Virus record (IMG/VR): IMGVR_UViG_3300027847_000989
Span: 1 to 61,751 of that record
Source of the DNA: a virus
Reading direction: 5' to 3' (one strand)
Length of the DNA stretch: 61,751 bases
The position numbers and the translations under genes are program-made. The notes beneath the pieces were generated by a model that made no database searches, was not told where the DNA came from, and was given only the letters and a program-made list of their open reading frames with translations. Shown piece after piece: positions 42,701 to 50,008 of this stretch; position 1 is the first letter of the stretch, and every line of letters begins with the position of its first letter.

Positions 42701-44275
42701 GTACGTATTTGAGAGTGTATTCAGTGAGTCGAGCGTTGGTAGCAAGTCACTGGCACTCATATTGAACTGCAAGTATGCTGAAGACAGCAGGTTAGCTGCA
42801 TCCTCTACTTCGATCTCAGCAATCTTGGATGCCAAGAGTGAAGCCTTTACCGACTCAAGTGTCTGGCTTCTTGTCTGGCCTGCACGAAGGAAGACGGCAG
42901 CGGACCTCTGTGCTTCCGTTGCGTTTCCGCCAATCGCTGCCGACATTTTTATAATGTCCTGCGTTAACGTCCTAGCACCGGCTATCTGCTCGTCCCACGT
43001 CGAGCCGAGGTTCTTACCTACGCGAGCAAGGAAAACAGTGTTGGACTCAAGTTCCTTCATGTCGTCGGCGGCTTGCCTGATCAGCCTGAACATACCGAAT
43101 ACAGCAGTGGTCGCAATTGTCCACAGGGCTACCTTGGCAGCCGCAGAAGCCATTGAGTCACCCATGAACTTAGCTGCTGCTGCACCGTGTAAAGTTTCCG
43201 TTGTAAACTTATTGGTTGCCGTGTTTATCTTTTGTATGTCGACTTCCCAGGCTGCAAGCCCAACCCTTCGTGACTTGAAGAATCTCTGGGACTCGCCTAC
43301 ATTCCCAGTCAACGTGTCTGTTGTAGTCTTGGCTGGCTCTGCCGTGAATCCACTCTCTATTGCACTCCGACCCCTTGCCTTGAGATCTGCGGTCGACAGG
43401 GCTTTGGCTGATGCCGCCCTTACCTTGGCTTCCTTCCTGTCCATTAATCCAAGGATCTTATTTATCCTACTGACCTCTGCCTTGTGAACCCTGGCTTGTG
43501 CCCCGTCTAGATACCTTACTGCTTCAGTTCCTTCCGCTACTGATTTCTTGTACTTATTTGTGGCTGTGTTTACCTCAAGGATCTCGGCCTTTAGCCTTCC
43601 GGCGGCATCCCTGGAGGTCTTCCAGAACTTCTGTGATGTACCTGACTGCCCTGTGTTAGCGTCAACAGTGGTTGTCTTTGTTCCAGCAGTGAACCCCATC
43701 TGCCTGGCGTTGTCACCCATTCGGCGTAAGCTCGCAGTGGTTGCGGATCTCGCCTTCCTTGTCTCCTCTGCCTGTATGCTTCTCTTCTTCTCTAGCTGTA
43801 CTGCACGATCTGTGAGGTTGTTCTCTTCAGCAGTTATTTTTACTATCTGCTTCTTTCCGTCAATTACCTTCTCGGTTATGGTTCTGATCTTTTCAACATT
43901 GCGTAGGTTGATTATGTCAGTACTGGTGTGTGTGAGTTCAGGACCCTCCTTGCCTGATACGACATCGACTTTCTTTGCTGAGGCACCGATGACACCCGCC
44001 GGTCTACGTAAGCCCTCCTGCTGCGAAGCTTTTGCTGCGGTGGTCCTTGCTCTCTGCTTGGCGGTCTTGTTGTCTACGAGCGCCCCTAGTCCAGCAAGCT
44101 CCTTCTTGATCTCATCGATCCCCTTGATCCTGAGATTAATCTCGTACTCTTTGCCAGACAGCACCTCAAGCTTTGTCTTGATGCTGTCAAGGCTGGTATG
44201 TATCTTCCTGAAACCTTCTAGGTTTCCGGTAGTTCTTCCAGCTATAAGTATATTTGACCTAAGTTCTTCAGCCAT
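39773..44275 (-). CDS. Tail tape measure protein (TP901 type)
   Basis: 1500 residues; would specify a tail of about 225 nm at the usual 0.15 nm per residue. A TP901-like core at about 420-660 contains AAVFLRAGQTRSQTL, LSSAYLQFNM and GSLEELAGLTAVVAQE. Hydrophobic membrane-like segments occur near 730-830 and long coiled coils from 880 on. The N-terminal 380 residues hold at least two related blocks (FTAG-T-KTTT... and FTAE-P-AKTTT...). It carries only one exact 13-mer (40767) plus weak copies (42474, 43195), the longest exact-site gap in the window. Likely also a DNA-ejection factor. Confidence 0.85.
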   Translation of the reverse strand: MAEELRSNILIAGRTTGNLEGFRKIHTSLDSIKTKLEVLSGKEYEINLRIKGIDEIKKELAGLGALVDNKTAKQRARTTAAKASQQEGLRRPAGVIGASAKKVDVVSGKEGPELTHTSTDIINLRNVEKIRTITEKVIDGKKQIVKITAEENNLTDRAVQLEKKRSIQAEETRKARSATTASLRRMGDNARQMGFTAGTKTTTVDANTGQSGTSQKFWKTSRDAAGRLKAEILEVNTATNKYKKSVAEGTEAVRYLDGAQARVHKAEVSRINKILGLMDRKEAKVRAASAKALSTADLKARGRSAIESGFTAEPAKTTTDTLTGNVGESQRFFKSRRVGLAAWEVDIQKINTATNKFTTETLHGAAAAKFMGDSMASAAAKVALWTIATTAVFGMFRLIRQAADDMKELESNTVFLARVGKNLGSTWDEQIAGARTLTQDIIKMSAAIGGNATEAQRSAAVFLRAGQTRSQTLESVKASLLASKIAEIEVEDAANLLSSAYLQFNMSASDLLPTLDSLNTLSNTYRVTTDDLLQSISRAGSVISSHGGSLEELAGLTAVVAQETSRTGAQIGNAFKTIQSRMDRFDVRKNFFDKLGVSAVKFDGEAKGLLDTLLEMQFAMDRLTLSEKKEIEQQAGGIRQKNILIAALKNADAALIAHNRALTNEASSMVEFHSTTKTLSSALDRLQGSFTSLASSSSGMISTLAASMTEILIVITEVLNAGEGIPIQMVTVAAGIILAKNALILFAKSSWAASLGLAGLHTFTARLRAEYARLTMSTVAQTRAQMFMNSTAAAGKVAMLGLGTAIGTILSPTNLALIAGALLISQLGSIARAQTAYKEALEDEGIALEKSLSIHERRFKALQKTSGQIGLILNQLETLQAAGEADKFAEKLETLRKLAGSVNVKIEGEDLEAVALEAQNKLLEEQLTQKKKMDKANQVLLKQKKIELDTAKKEQWARQFFHDRRAHSVEKLKKDDQIIEDGGLLYEIDRFLTPTRNNRKELIRDAFDQIGLDPKSTDPMQDQIKEMFERYLAQTSSKVEEQKNVVDGLEIIINGLQEKVDRIKGPEETRGMQKRKNELHDERLAMRQKFDKREEMEGFFKRNLTRTETLDRISKITDESEKLKKNVEDTMKLTGESAEIFKEDEDRLEKMRKAISEIRKPQQERISTVKNFTANALKDLTEMKLKLGEIQVARENALSGAGGFNLPLRQNNQKRATLAASIKNDVEIFKEAMAQKNDPNVTLEERREISGRIQGVQVDMTKNLVDLKQLELSKVVSIAKAEADIAISRKNSADEALRALGALSDEDKLRVAAQSAFFTENPNAKITALDRFNASSESNSMLDRFWGTKGDPLSTNNKDPTVQDLLAKGFGQDRQTERAAVALEQMTGGESQASITNTALELTRRIAEMAGLAVGDQASTGLASSFNPGKVTQNSTGQINLAVPIQLNEGAFDMSPVVEAFVHVADIVVRDEIQRSEAAIMAVINANKLNADRVPVAPRD

Positions 44276-44294
44276 GATATTTCCAGTGGAAAGA

Positions 44295-44822
44295 TTATAC
44301 TGTTACTTCATCCATGGTGTGCAGGAATCTGGCATCGAATGTCAGAGATCCTCTTAGTATAGCTTCTTGCTCTGACGGGACTTCTGCTGGTATTGGAGAC
44401 AGCATTGGGATGAATATGTCATGCTGCGCTATCCTTGCTATCTGCGTAGAGAAGACTAGCGATAGCTGGTCATAGACCCTGTCTGCCAATCTCTTGCCTG
44501 ATCTTCCAGTAAAATCCTCAGTGTGATTTACCTTTACGAACACGGACTTTACAGTGGAAACCCTTATCTCGAATCCCACCTTCGCACCGACGTTGCACTT
44601 CACTCTTTCGTGAGAAGAGATTCTAGATCCAACTATCGCTATCATTGGCTTGTCGCTAGTGTCGTTCTGCAATCGCCTGATGTCGTGAACTATGTCACAG
44701 TCTGTGAAGTCCACTGCCACTGAGTTTATGTCTCTTGTATTACCACCCGTGAAGTAGTAGGCAAGAACAGCGTGTATTGACCTGTTAAGTGACTCTTGCA
44801 TATTAAAGAAGTCGTTCGGCAT
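44295..44822 (-). CDS. Tail terminator/completion protein candidate
   Basis: 175 residues, three genes upstream of the tape measure in a gp10-adaptor-terminator block. Alpha/beta composition with VGFEIRVSTVKSVFVKVNH; size fits tail terminators. No clear sequence signature, so the call rests on gene order. Confidence 0.45.
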   Translation of the reverse strand: MPNDFFNMQESLNRSIHAVLAYYFTGGNTRDINSVAVDFTDCDIVHDIRRLQNDTSDKPMIAIVGSRISSHERVKCNVGAKVGFEIRVSTVKSVFVKVNHTEDFTGRSGKRLADRVYDQLSLVFSTQIARIAQHDIFIPMLSPIPAEVPSEQEAILRGSLTFDARFLHTMDEVTV

Positions 44823-44823
44823 A

Positions 44824-45357
44824 CTAGCCTCTCTTTGTAGTCTTAGGCATTCGCTTTGAAATGTTTATCCTGTGAGCCTGCATGGCATGCTTCTCTGTCA
44901 TCTTCATGAACATCTCTGTTAGCTGGTCGAAGAATGGCCTGTATCTTTTCTTTGACAGACCTTCATCCTCGTCACCAATGAATGAGTTAAATTCAATTGG
45001 CTTCTCAAAGAATGCGGCATATGAAAACTGAGGCCCTAACTTTGCTTCAGCGACAGAGGGGTCTGAATACAGTACGGTAGTTCCTGTTTTCCTGTCATCT
45101 TCAACTGCCGTCATTGAGTCAGCTATGTTGCCCTCGCCCTGATATCCTTTGTACTTGTTGTAGATCTCTTCTTCTATCACCTTCCTTGCGCCCATCTCAA
45201 TCTCAGTGAGCCTACCCTTGGTTCTCATTGTCTCCCTGACATCTTCTTTGTATTCGGGAGTCGTGAGATACTCCAGCCACTCAACGCCCCTGAGCAGATT
45301 GCCCTTGGACTTATCAATCTTGACCCCTATCGTTGTCTTGGCTGGTCCCTTTGCCAT
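44824..45357 (-). CDS. HK97 gp10-like neck protein candidate
   Basis: 177 residues. Helical N-terminal region followed by SYAAFFEKPIEFNS and a basic C-terminus (ISKRMPKTTKRG), a layout usual for HK97 gp10-type head-tail joining proteins. GAGAAGAG upstream. Order supports the assignment. Confidence 0.5.
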   Translation of the reverse strand: MAKGPAKTTIGVKIDKSKGNLLRGVEWLEYLTTPEYKEDVRETMRTKGRLTEIEMGARKVIEEEIYNKYKGYQGEGNIADSMTAVEDDRKTGTTVLYSDPSVAEAKLGPQFSYAAFFEKPIEFNSFIGDEDEGLSKKRYRPFFDQLTEMFMKMTEKHAMQAHRINISKRMPKTTKRG

Positions 45358-45359
45358 GG

Positions 45360-45836
45360 CTATCTCTTCTCAAGGTGACATGGTACTGCTTGGCAGATCT
45401 GAATTCCACCGATGCGTGCCTTCAGTAGGTCCTGCGCTGCACCGAGGTTCTGTAGGTCAGGCTCCCACCGTACCCCACCTGGGTCTATGAAGATGACGCT
45501 CTCTGGAACTGCAACAAATCCGTCCTGGGCCTCTTGGAGATCGATGTCTCTTCTGATGTAGAAGATTGAATCACCTACCTCAAAGATGCCAAAGGACAGC
45601 AAGGCAAGATTCCTGTCAGTTACTATCTGGTGTATTCCGCAGATGGATACACTGATGACAGGCCGTCTACCCCTGTCGTTAGTGCCATACACATCGTCAA
45701 TGTCGTCAGCTTCTAGTGGCTCAAAGGCGTAGTATTCTATCGTGATACTGGAAGCCTCTGGGCTATCAAGTAGCTCATCGTAATCTGCCTGCAAGAGTGT
45801 GATCTCTTGTGATGTCAGGAATTGCGTGTGAGACAT
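45360..45836 (-). CDS. Head-tail adaptor candidate
   Basis: 158 residues. ATG 45836 uses the last A of the upstream 13-mer (TTTCCACTGTAA-ATG), so site and start codon overlap. Acidic beta-rich protein; position next to gp10-like and terminator candidates suggests head-tail joining. Confidence 0.45.
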   Translation of the reverse strand: MSHTQFLTSQEITLLQADYDELLDSPEASSITIEYYAFEPLEADDIDDVYGTNDRGRRPVISVSICGIHQIVTDRNLALLSFGIFEVGDSIFYIRRDIDLQEAQDGFVAVPESVIFIDPGGVRWEPDLQNLGAAQDLLKARIGGIQICQAVPCHLEKR

Positions 45837-45852
45837 TTACAGTGGAAACTCC

Positions 45853-46098
45853 CTATTTATCGAGACGCTTTGATTGCTCACTATTGTAGTACGCTTCTAT
45901 CTCTTGCTCTACCTGATAGATAGCATGCAACTCAGCGGCCTTTTCTCTCTCAAGCTCTCTAAACTCCCAGGGCATCAAGCCCCAGTGTTTAGCAACCCTG
46001 CCCTTAACTAAGTCAAGGCTTATCATTACTTGTTCGACAGGGTCCTTCGGAGTGTGGTATATGTATCCCTCTAGCTCGTCTGGCCTGAGCTTAGAGTA
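45853..46098 (-). CDS. Tail chaperone extension produced by -1 frameshift
   Basis: Seven A on the plus strand (46098-46104) give T-TTT-TTT on the transcript, a slippery heptamer. After slipping back, TAC starts an 81-codon frame to TAG 45853-45855, giving about 426 residues in all. The tail (GRVAKHWGLMPWEFRELE...) is helical and basic/acidic, as in tail-assembly chaperones GT-type. No separate ribosome site for it except a weak internal ATG 46026. A gpG/gpGT analogue, seen directly in sequence; frameshifting itself is not demonstrated. Confidence 0.7.
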   Translation of the reverse strand, partial: YSKLRPDELEGYIYHTPKDPVEQVMISLDLVKGRVAKHWGLMPWEFRELEREKAAELHAIYQVEQEIEAYYNSEQSKRLDK

Positions 46099-47132
46099 AA
46101 AAAATCGTATCGGGATTTGTACCCCGCAACTTCCTCTTCGATGAATCTTCTGGTATTAGATACATCACCAGGCATCCTGAGTGCAATCCAGTTGTACTTG
46201 TCTTTGTCTGTATCCCCTGGTATCTCGAAAGGAAGGCATGCTTCAAACAGTTTGACTGCTCTCTTCTGCGCTACCGACCGTGCCGCTTGTTGCCATGAAG
46301 GATCATTGTAGTTCGGCTCCATGCCGCTCATGTCAAACTTGCCATTAGGAAATTTCTTGGGTCCGTTTGGTGGCTCTGGCGTTGAGCATGTGCTTTCAAT
46401 CATGGCCTTGTCTGCTGAGCTTATCGATGTCATCGGTATCTCAACTATGTAATCTTGAAATGGCCGTTGGAACCTGAAGAAATGCTTTGTCTCTGATGCT
46501 GGCTTCCAGTCGTCCCATCCTGACAATTCAGTTACTTCAAGAGTAGTTTCAGAAAGGGAAGAATATAGGTTCCAGTCGTCCATGATTCGACCGCTAGTAA
46601 GGTTGCACATTACTTCCGTTACGTAAAGGAATAATGCATCTGAATCGCCTGGACTTCTCAGTTCGACGAAGGATCGCTTCTCTTCCATGTTCGAGCCGGG
46701 TATCTCCTTTCCACTGGAAATTTCAAACAAGGCTATCATCTTGTTGTCGGTCGCGAGCTTCTCTCGGTCCATGAATGATTGTGTTTTCTTTTCTTCCTCG
46801 CTAGTCCACTCCGGGATCGGGTACTTTACCTCGACTTCCTCCCATTGTTTCATTGAGATCCCGCTGAATGGAATCTTTATCCCCTGATCCGACCCTGGCT
46901 GCTTGAGTTCAAATACGGAACTTAAGGAATTTGCTTCATGCCATTTCTTGGCTGAGTCAACAACTAGAAACTTGAATCTCTTCTCTGTCCCGCCTACGTT
47001 CAGAGTGCGGTACGTAAACTGGTCTTTCTCTTCGATAGCTTCGTTAGCCAACTGCGGGTCCTGCGGGTCCTGCGGGTCCTGCGGGTCCTCGCCTGGCTCG
47101 TCGGATTTACCTAGTGCTCTCAGGTTCGTCAT
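46071..47132 (-). CDS. Tail assembly chaperone (gpG-like), duplicated domain
   Basis: 353 residues in frame 0; the last eight codons before TAG 46071 follow the slippery site. Larger than usual G proteins because residues about 40-175 and 205-340 look like two copies of a domain (both have F-x-x-P...IP-x-x-xIS, W-x-x-E...PEW/PEPP, then a helix with FEI or LPFEI and a PGD loop). Four DPQ units (residues about 16-27) derive from a 9-bp repeat. AGGAG upstream. Expected to bind the tape measure during tail assembly. Confidence 0.65.
   Translation of the reverse strand: MTNLRALGKSDEPGEDPQDPQDPQDPQLANEAIEEKDQFTYRTLNVGGTEKRFKFLVVDSAKKWHEANSLSSVFELKQPGSDQGIKIPFSGISMKQWEEVEVKYPIPEWTSEEEKKTQSFMDREKLATDNKMIALFEISSGKEIPGSNMEEKRSFVELRSPGDSDALFLYVTEVMCNLTSGRIMDDWNLYSSLSETTLEVTELSGWDDWKPASETKHFFRFQRPFQDYIVEIPMTSISSADKAMIESTCSTPEPPNGPKKFPNGKFDMSGMEPNYNDPSWQQAARSVAQKRAVKLFEACLPFEIPGDTDKDKYNWIALRMPGDVSNTRRFIEEEVAGYKSRYDFFTLSSGQTS
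47052..47087 (-). repeat. Four tandem copies of CTGCGGGTC
   Basis: Exact 9-bp unit repeated four times on the plus strand, coding for Asp-Pro-Gln repeats near the N-terminus of the chaperone gene. Slippage-prone. Confidence 0.9.
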
Positions 47133-47195
47133 CTTTTTCTCCTGGTCATGTTCGTTAAGGGTTTGGTCATGTTCTCGTTAATACTATATCGTCCA

Positions 47196-47693
47196 CTAGA
47201 ATGACTCAGCCCAAAATGACTCAGCCCAAAATGAAGCCTGAGCTTCTTGTACGGGGTTGCCTTCTTTTACGTTGAGATTGACACCCTTGATGATGCAACC
47301 CCTCAGGAAAATCTGCTCCTCCTTGGCCTTGTATGGGCTGTAGTTAGCAAGCACTATTGTTAGCCTGGTTTCCCTGCTCTGAAAATCGTTTACGTCAAAC
47401 TCTACCGACTGTTTGAAGTACCATGACTGGACCTTTATTTCATATGTGTGGCTTCTGGTTGTTATCTTCTTGCTTGCAAGACCTGGGACCTGCCTTCGCT
47501 CTGCTTCCAGTACTGCATCCACCTTTATGTCCTGCCAGTAGCAGTACTCAAATAGCGGCTGATCATACCCGTACTCTCTGTGGTTCCAGTAGCTCTGGTT
47601 GGACAGGCCGGTCGCTACGCCGTCATCGTCCTCAAGAAAGACTCCTACTTCAGCGTCTAGTCCTACCCAAACTGGGTTTAACATTCGTACCAT
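47196..47693 (-). CDS. Tail tube-type protein candidate
   Basis: 165 residues from ATG 47693 (TTTGGAGAAT upstream). Beta-rich, with RGCIIKGVNLNVKEGNPVQE near the end, a strand-turn-strand typical of tube proteins. The C-terminus FWAESFWAESF comes from a 15-bp direct repeat (47200-47214, 47215-47229). It precedes the chaperone genes, as tube proteins do. Confidence 0.5.
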   Translation of the reverse strand: MVRMLNPVWVGLDAEVGVFLEDDDGVATGLSNQSYWNHREYGYDQPLFEYCYWQDIKVDAVLEAERRQVPGLASKKITTRSHTYEIKVQSWYFKQSVEFDVNDFQSRETRLTIVLANYSPYKAKEEQIFLRGCIIKGVNLNVKEGNPVQEAQASFWAESFWAESF

Positions 47694-47782
47694 TTGATTC
47701 TCCAAAGAAAAAGGCGATGACTACCTGAAGTAGTCATCGCCGGGTTGCAGCAGGCTTGCACAGTATTAGTTTACAGTGGAAA

Positions 47783-48472
47783 CTAAGGCTTGGCTGCGGA
47801 GAAGACTGCGAAGAAGTCGAACGTGCCTTCGAGAGATACGTCGATGCTCGCGTTTCCATCGCCGCCGCTGTTCATCGGCTGAGGATTCAGGATCACATTA
47901 CAGTAGTACTGGATCTCACTGAACTGGCCGGTGCCATCAGGAGAGATCTTTACAATGATCGTGACCGGACGGCCCTGAATTCTCTGGAGTCCATCACGAT
48001 TACTGACGAACAGGTCGTTCATTGACAGTGTGTTCTCAGATCGCTGGCGAACGTAATGGTCGACGGTCTGGAACTTTCGTGCGATTGGCCGGTACGATAA
48101 TCCTGGGCTTGCCGAGAATCCTTGATCGTAACAGATCAATTCATCTTCCGCTGGGTTTGGCAGGCACGCAATCGATACGCTGTCACCGATTGTAGTTGGG
48201 TCTGCTACCTCTTCCGAGGCGAATCCAACTGGTGCTTGCTGGGGAATGTTACCCATCGATCCCGTGTTTGGAATCTCGATTACTGACGCATCGAACGAAG
48301 GGTCTGGGCAGATCGGGTTGCCGCAGCCTGTGTTCGTCATATCGAATGCCTGGACACCAGCGTCTGTGAGTGTCCGAACTTCCTTGATGATACCTACTTG
48401 GAGGCTGTAGTAAATCCAGGCTTCATTGCCTGTCTTTGTCTTTGCGCCATAGGTTAAATTGATTTCTGCCAT
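47783..48472 (-). CDS. Tail tube/structural protein candidate
   Basis: 229 residues, with four Cys, beta-rich. The end (FSEIQYYCNVILNPQPMNSG then SIDVSLEGTFDFFA) resembles the end of the 47693 product in pattern, so the two may be paralogues: one tube subunit, the other a cap or decoration. Preceded by AAGAAAGG. Confidence 0.5.
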   Translation of the reverse strand: MAEINLTYGAKTKTGNEAWIYYSLQVGIIKEVRTLTDAGVQAFDMTNTGCGNPICPDPSFDASVIEIPNTGSMGNIPQQAPVGFASEEVADPTTIGDSVSIACLPNPAEDELICYDQGFSASPGLSYRPIARKFQTVDHYVRQRSENTLSMNDLFVSNRDGLQRIQGRPVTIIVKISPDGTGQFSEIQYYCNVILNPQPMNSGGDGNASIDVSLEGTFDFFAVFSAAKP

Positions 48473-48487
48473 GACTTAATACCTTTC

Positions 48488-48751
48488 TTATTTGTTAATA
48501 TGATCAATGGTCTTGCGTATGTTTTTCAGTAGTCCGACGTTTCGCCTTACTGGGATTTTGATTAGATGCTCTATGAGAACCTTCATCTCCCCGGCCTTAC
48601 CTTTTTCCACTGGAAACTTCGCAAGTATTTCATTGATTAAAATTTCCACTTGATCAGCATTTTGAAGGACCTGTATCTGCATGCCCTTGATGACCCTATC
48701 TATGGCTCGGGCTTGCGTATCAAGTACTTCTGATGCTGGGTGTTTGGTCAT
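48488..48751 (-). CDS. Small helical hypothetical protein
   Basis: 87 residues from ATG 48751, overlapping the preceding stop (ATGA). Mostly helix, Lys-rich. A 13-mer (48604-48616) encodes Phe-Pro-Val-Glu. Could be a small connector or chaperone; no signature. Confidence 0.55.
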   Translation of the reverse strand: MTKHPASEVLDTQARAIDRVIKGMQIQVLQNADQVEILINEILAKFPVEKGKAGEMKVLIEHLIKIPVRRNVGLLKNIRKTIDHINK

Positions 48752-49203
48752 GGGCTTTCTGCGATTGCTGAACATAGCTCGTCGTAGTATCTGTTCTCGC
48801 GGGCTATGTAAGCTTCAAGATCTGTTTCCATTCCAATAGGGAATGCACCGCCACAAAGTCTGGTTATCTGATTGTCAAGGTGAGCGATCAAGTTAAGAGC
48901 GCCGCCCTTTCGCGTTATGGTAAGTACTGGCGTCTTGTAGTGGAAGAAGTTATCCTTTGGCGATACCACGGACCTTGCTACACTGTATATAACAAGTGCC
49001 TGCTGTACCGCCGTAAGCTCCTTAGTGAAAGCTTCTGGATCTGAGTCTACTTCCTCAGCTATCGCCTCGTCGCAGAGCGTCATCAGCTCAAGTCTTAACA
49101 TGGACCGTAGGAAATCATTAGAGTACATAATCTTCTGGGCATCTAAGTCCCCTAAGACCGCTCGTATATAACCATACAGATTTGAAAAGGTTGTAGCTGC
49201 CAT
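48748..49203 (-). CDS. Head-tail connector candidate
   Basis: 151 residues, all-helical: an N-terminal helix-turn-helix of the type seen in gp6-like connectors (VLGDLDAQKIMYSNDFLRSM) and further helices. Located two genes after the capsid. Assignment is by position and helical content. Confidence 0.45.
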   Translation of the reverse strand: MAATTFSNLYGYIRAVLGDLDAQKIMYSNDFLRSMLRLELMTLCDEAIAEEVDSDPEAFTKELTAVQQALVIYSVARSVVSPKDNFFHYKTPVLTITRKGGALNLIAHLDNQITRLCGGAFPIGMETDLEAYIARENRYYDELCSAIAESP

Positions 49204-49223
49204 TGCTCAATCCTGCCTTGTTA

Positions 49224-49616
49224 TTAAGGCGTTGTATCAAGGACGCATCGGATCTTGATGTTTGCATCAGAACCAGAGGCGTTCGTGAAGAAGATCGATG
49301 TGATGTCTGCGGATACCAGCAAGAACGTGTTGTAGCTGCCGGTGTCCCATTGGTATGCCTTGTTGGCAACGAGAACCAGCGTGTCATCAGGTACGCTTCC
49401 GCTGTTGGTTTCCAATGTAACTGCCTTGTCGGAAATCACAATGAAAGACTGAACTGCGGATACGTCGATTGCTGCGACGACCTCGAAGTCCGTGGCAGCA
49501 TCTGCAACCACCTCGTCAATCTCAATCGTTCCAGATCCGGTGTACTGTGCGGATACGTCAGAGACGACTCCACTGGCAGTAATAACGGACTTTGTTACTG
49601 TATGCGTAAAGCTCAT
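49224..49616 (-). CDS. Beta-rich head-associated protein
   Basis: 130 residues. Pattern AIDVSAVQSFIVISDKAVTL, then PDDTLVLVANKAYQWDTG and ITSIFFTNASGSDANIKI is common in small capsid-associated proteins of marine and soil phages. No enzyme motif. Confidence 0.5.
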   Translation of the reverse strand: MSFTHTVTKSVITASGVVSDVSAQYTGSGTIEIDEVVADAATDFEVVAAIDVSAVQSFIVISDKAVTLETNSGSVPDDTLVLVANKAYQWDTGSYNTFLLVSADITSIFFTNASGSDANIKIRCVLDTTP

Positions 49617-49619
49617 GGC

Positions 49620-49871
49620 TTACTCCGTATTGGTGGTGAATATCTCAAGTAAATCAAAATTCTGATTAAGCGACTCACCGCCAGTGGCTACCCTGAAGAC
49701 CATGTGGCCGACATAGTTTCCACTGGAAAGACCGGCTATCACTTTCTCAAAAACTAGAGTACCGCATTCCCAGGTCTTGTCGAACATTTCGATTCGCTCT
49801 GAGTTTGCTTCGCCTCGCTGAGACTGAAGCTCTGCGAGTAAGTCTTTTGGAATAGCTACTGGCAGTTTCAT
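49620..49871 (-). CDS. Small hypothetical head-module protein
   Basis: 83 residues. First gene after the capsid terminator. Helical start (IPKDLLAELQSQRGEA) then strands with a 13-mer (49717-49729) read as Ser-Ser-Gly-Asn. No recognised function. Confidence 0.5.
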   Translation of the reverse strand: MKLPVAIPKDLLAELQSQRGEANSERIEMFDKTWECGTLVFEKVIAGLSSGNYVGHMVFRVATGGESLNQNFDLLEIFTTNTE

Positions 49872-49890
49872 GTGAGTGCTTTCTGGTGTT

Positions 49891-49989
49891 AAAAATGGAA
49901 GGGGGAGAGACTGAATAGAAATTCGTGTTACTTTTCGCCGAAGCTATTTTTCACTTTGAAAATCCCAGACTGCGATCTTCCCCCTTCCA
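49891..49989 (-). terminator. Terminator after the major capsid gene
   Basis: On the minus strand the arm at 49976-49989 (TGGAAGGGGGAAGA) pairs with the arm at 49896-49906 (TCCCCCTTCCA on the transcript), followed by TTTTT (49891-49895). The loop is long (about 70 nt) and contains its own small hairpins. A stem plus T-run directly after the capsid gene would limit transcription of downstream genes, a common phage arrangement. Confidence 0.65.
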
Positions 49990-50008
49990 CGACCCAACGA
50001 ACGATGCT

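Noticed and set aside
39738-44357. Long open frames on the plus strand opposite the tape measure gene
   Set aside because: They are antisense shadows with skewed Ser/Leu composition and no ribosome sites; the minus-strand frame is a convincing protein.
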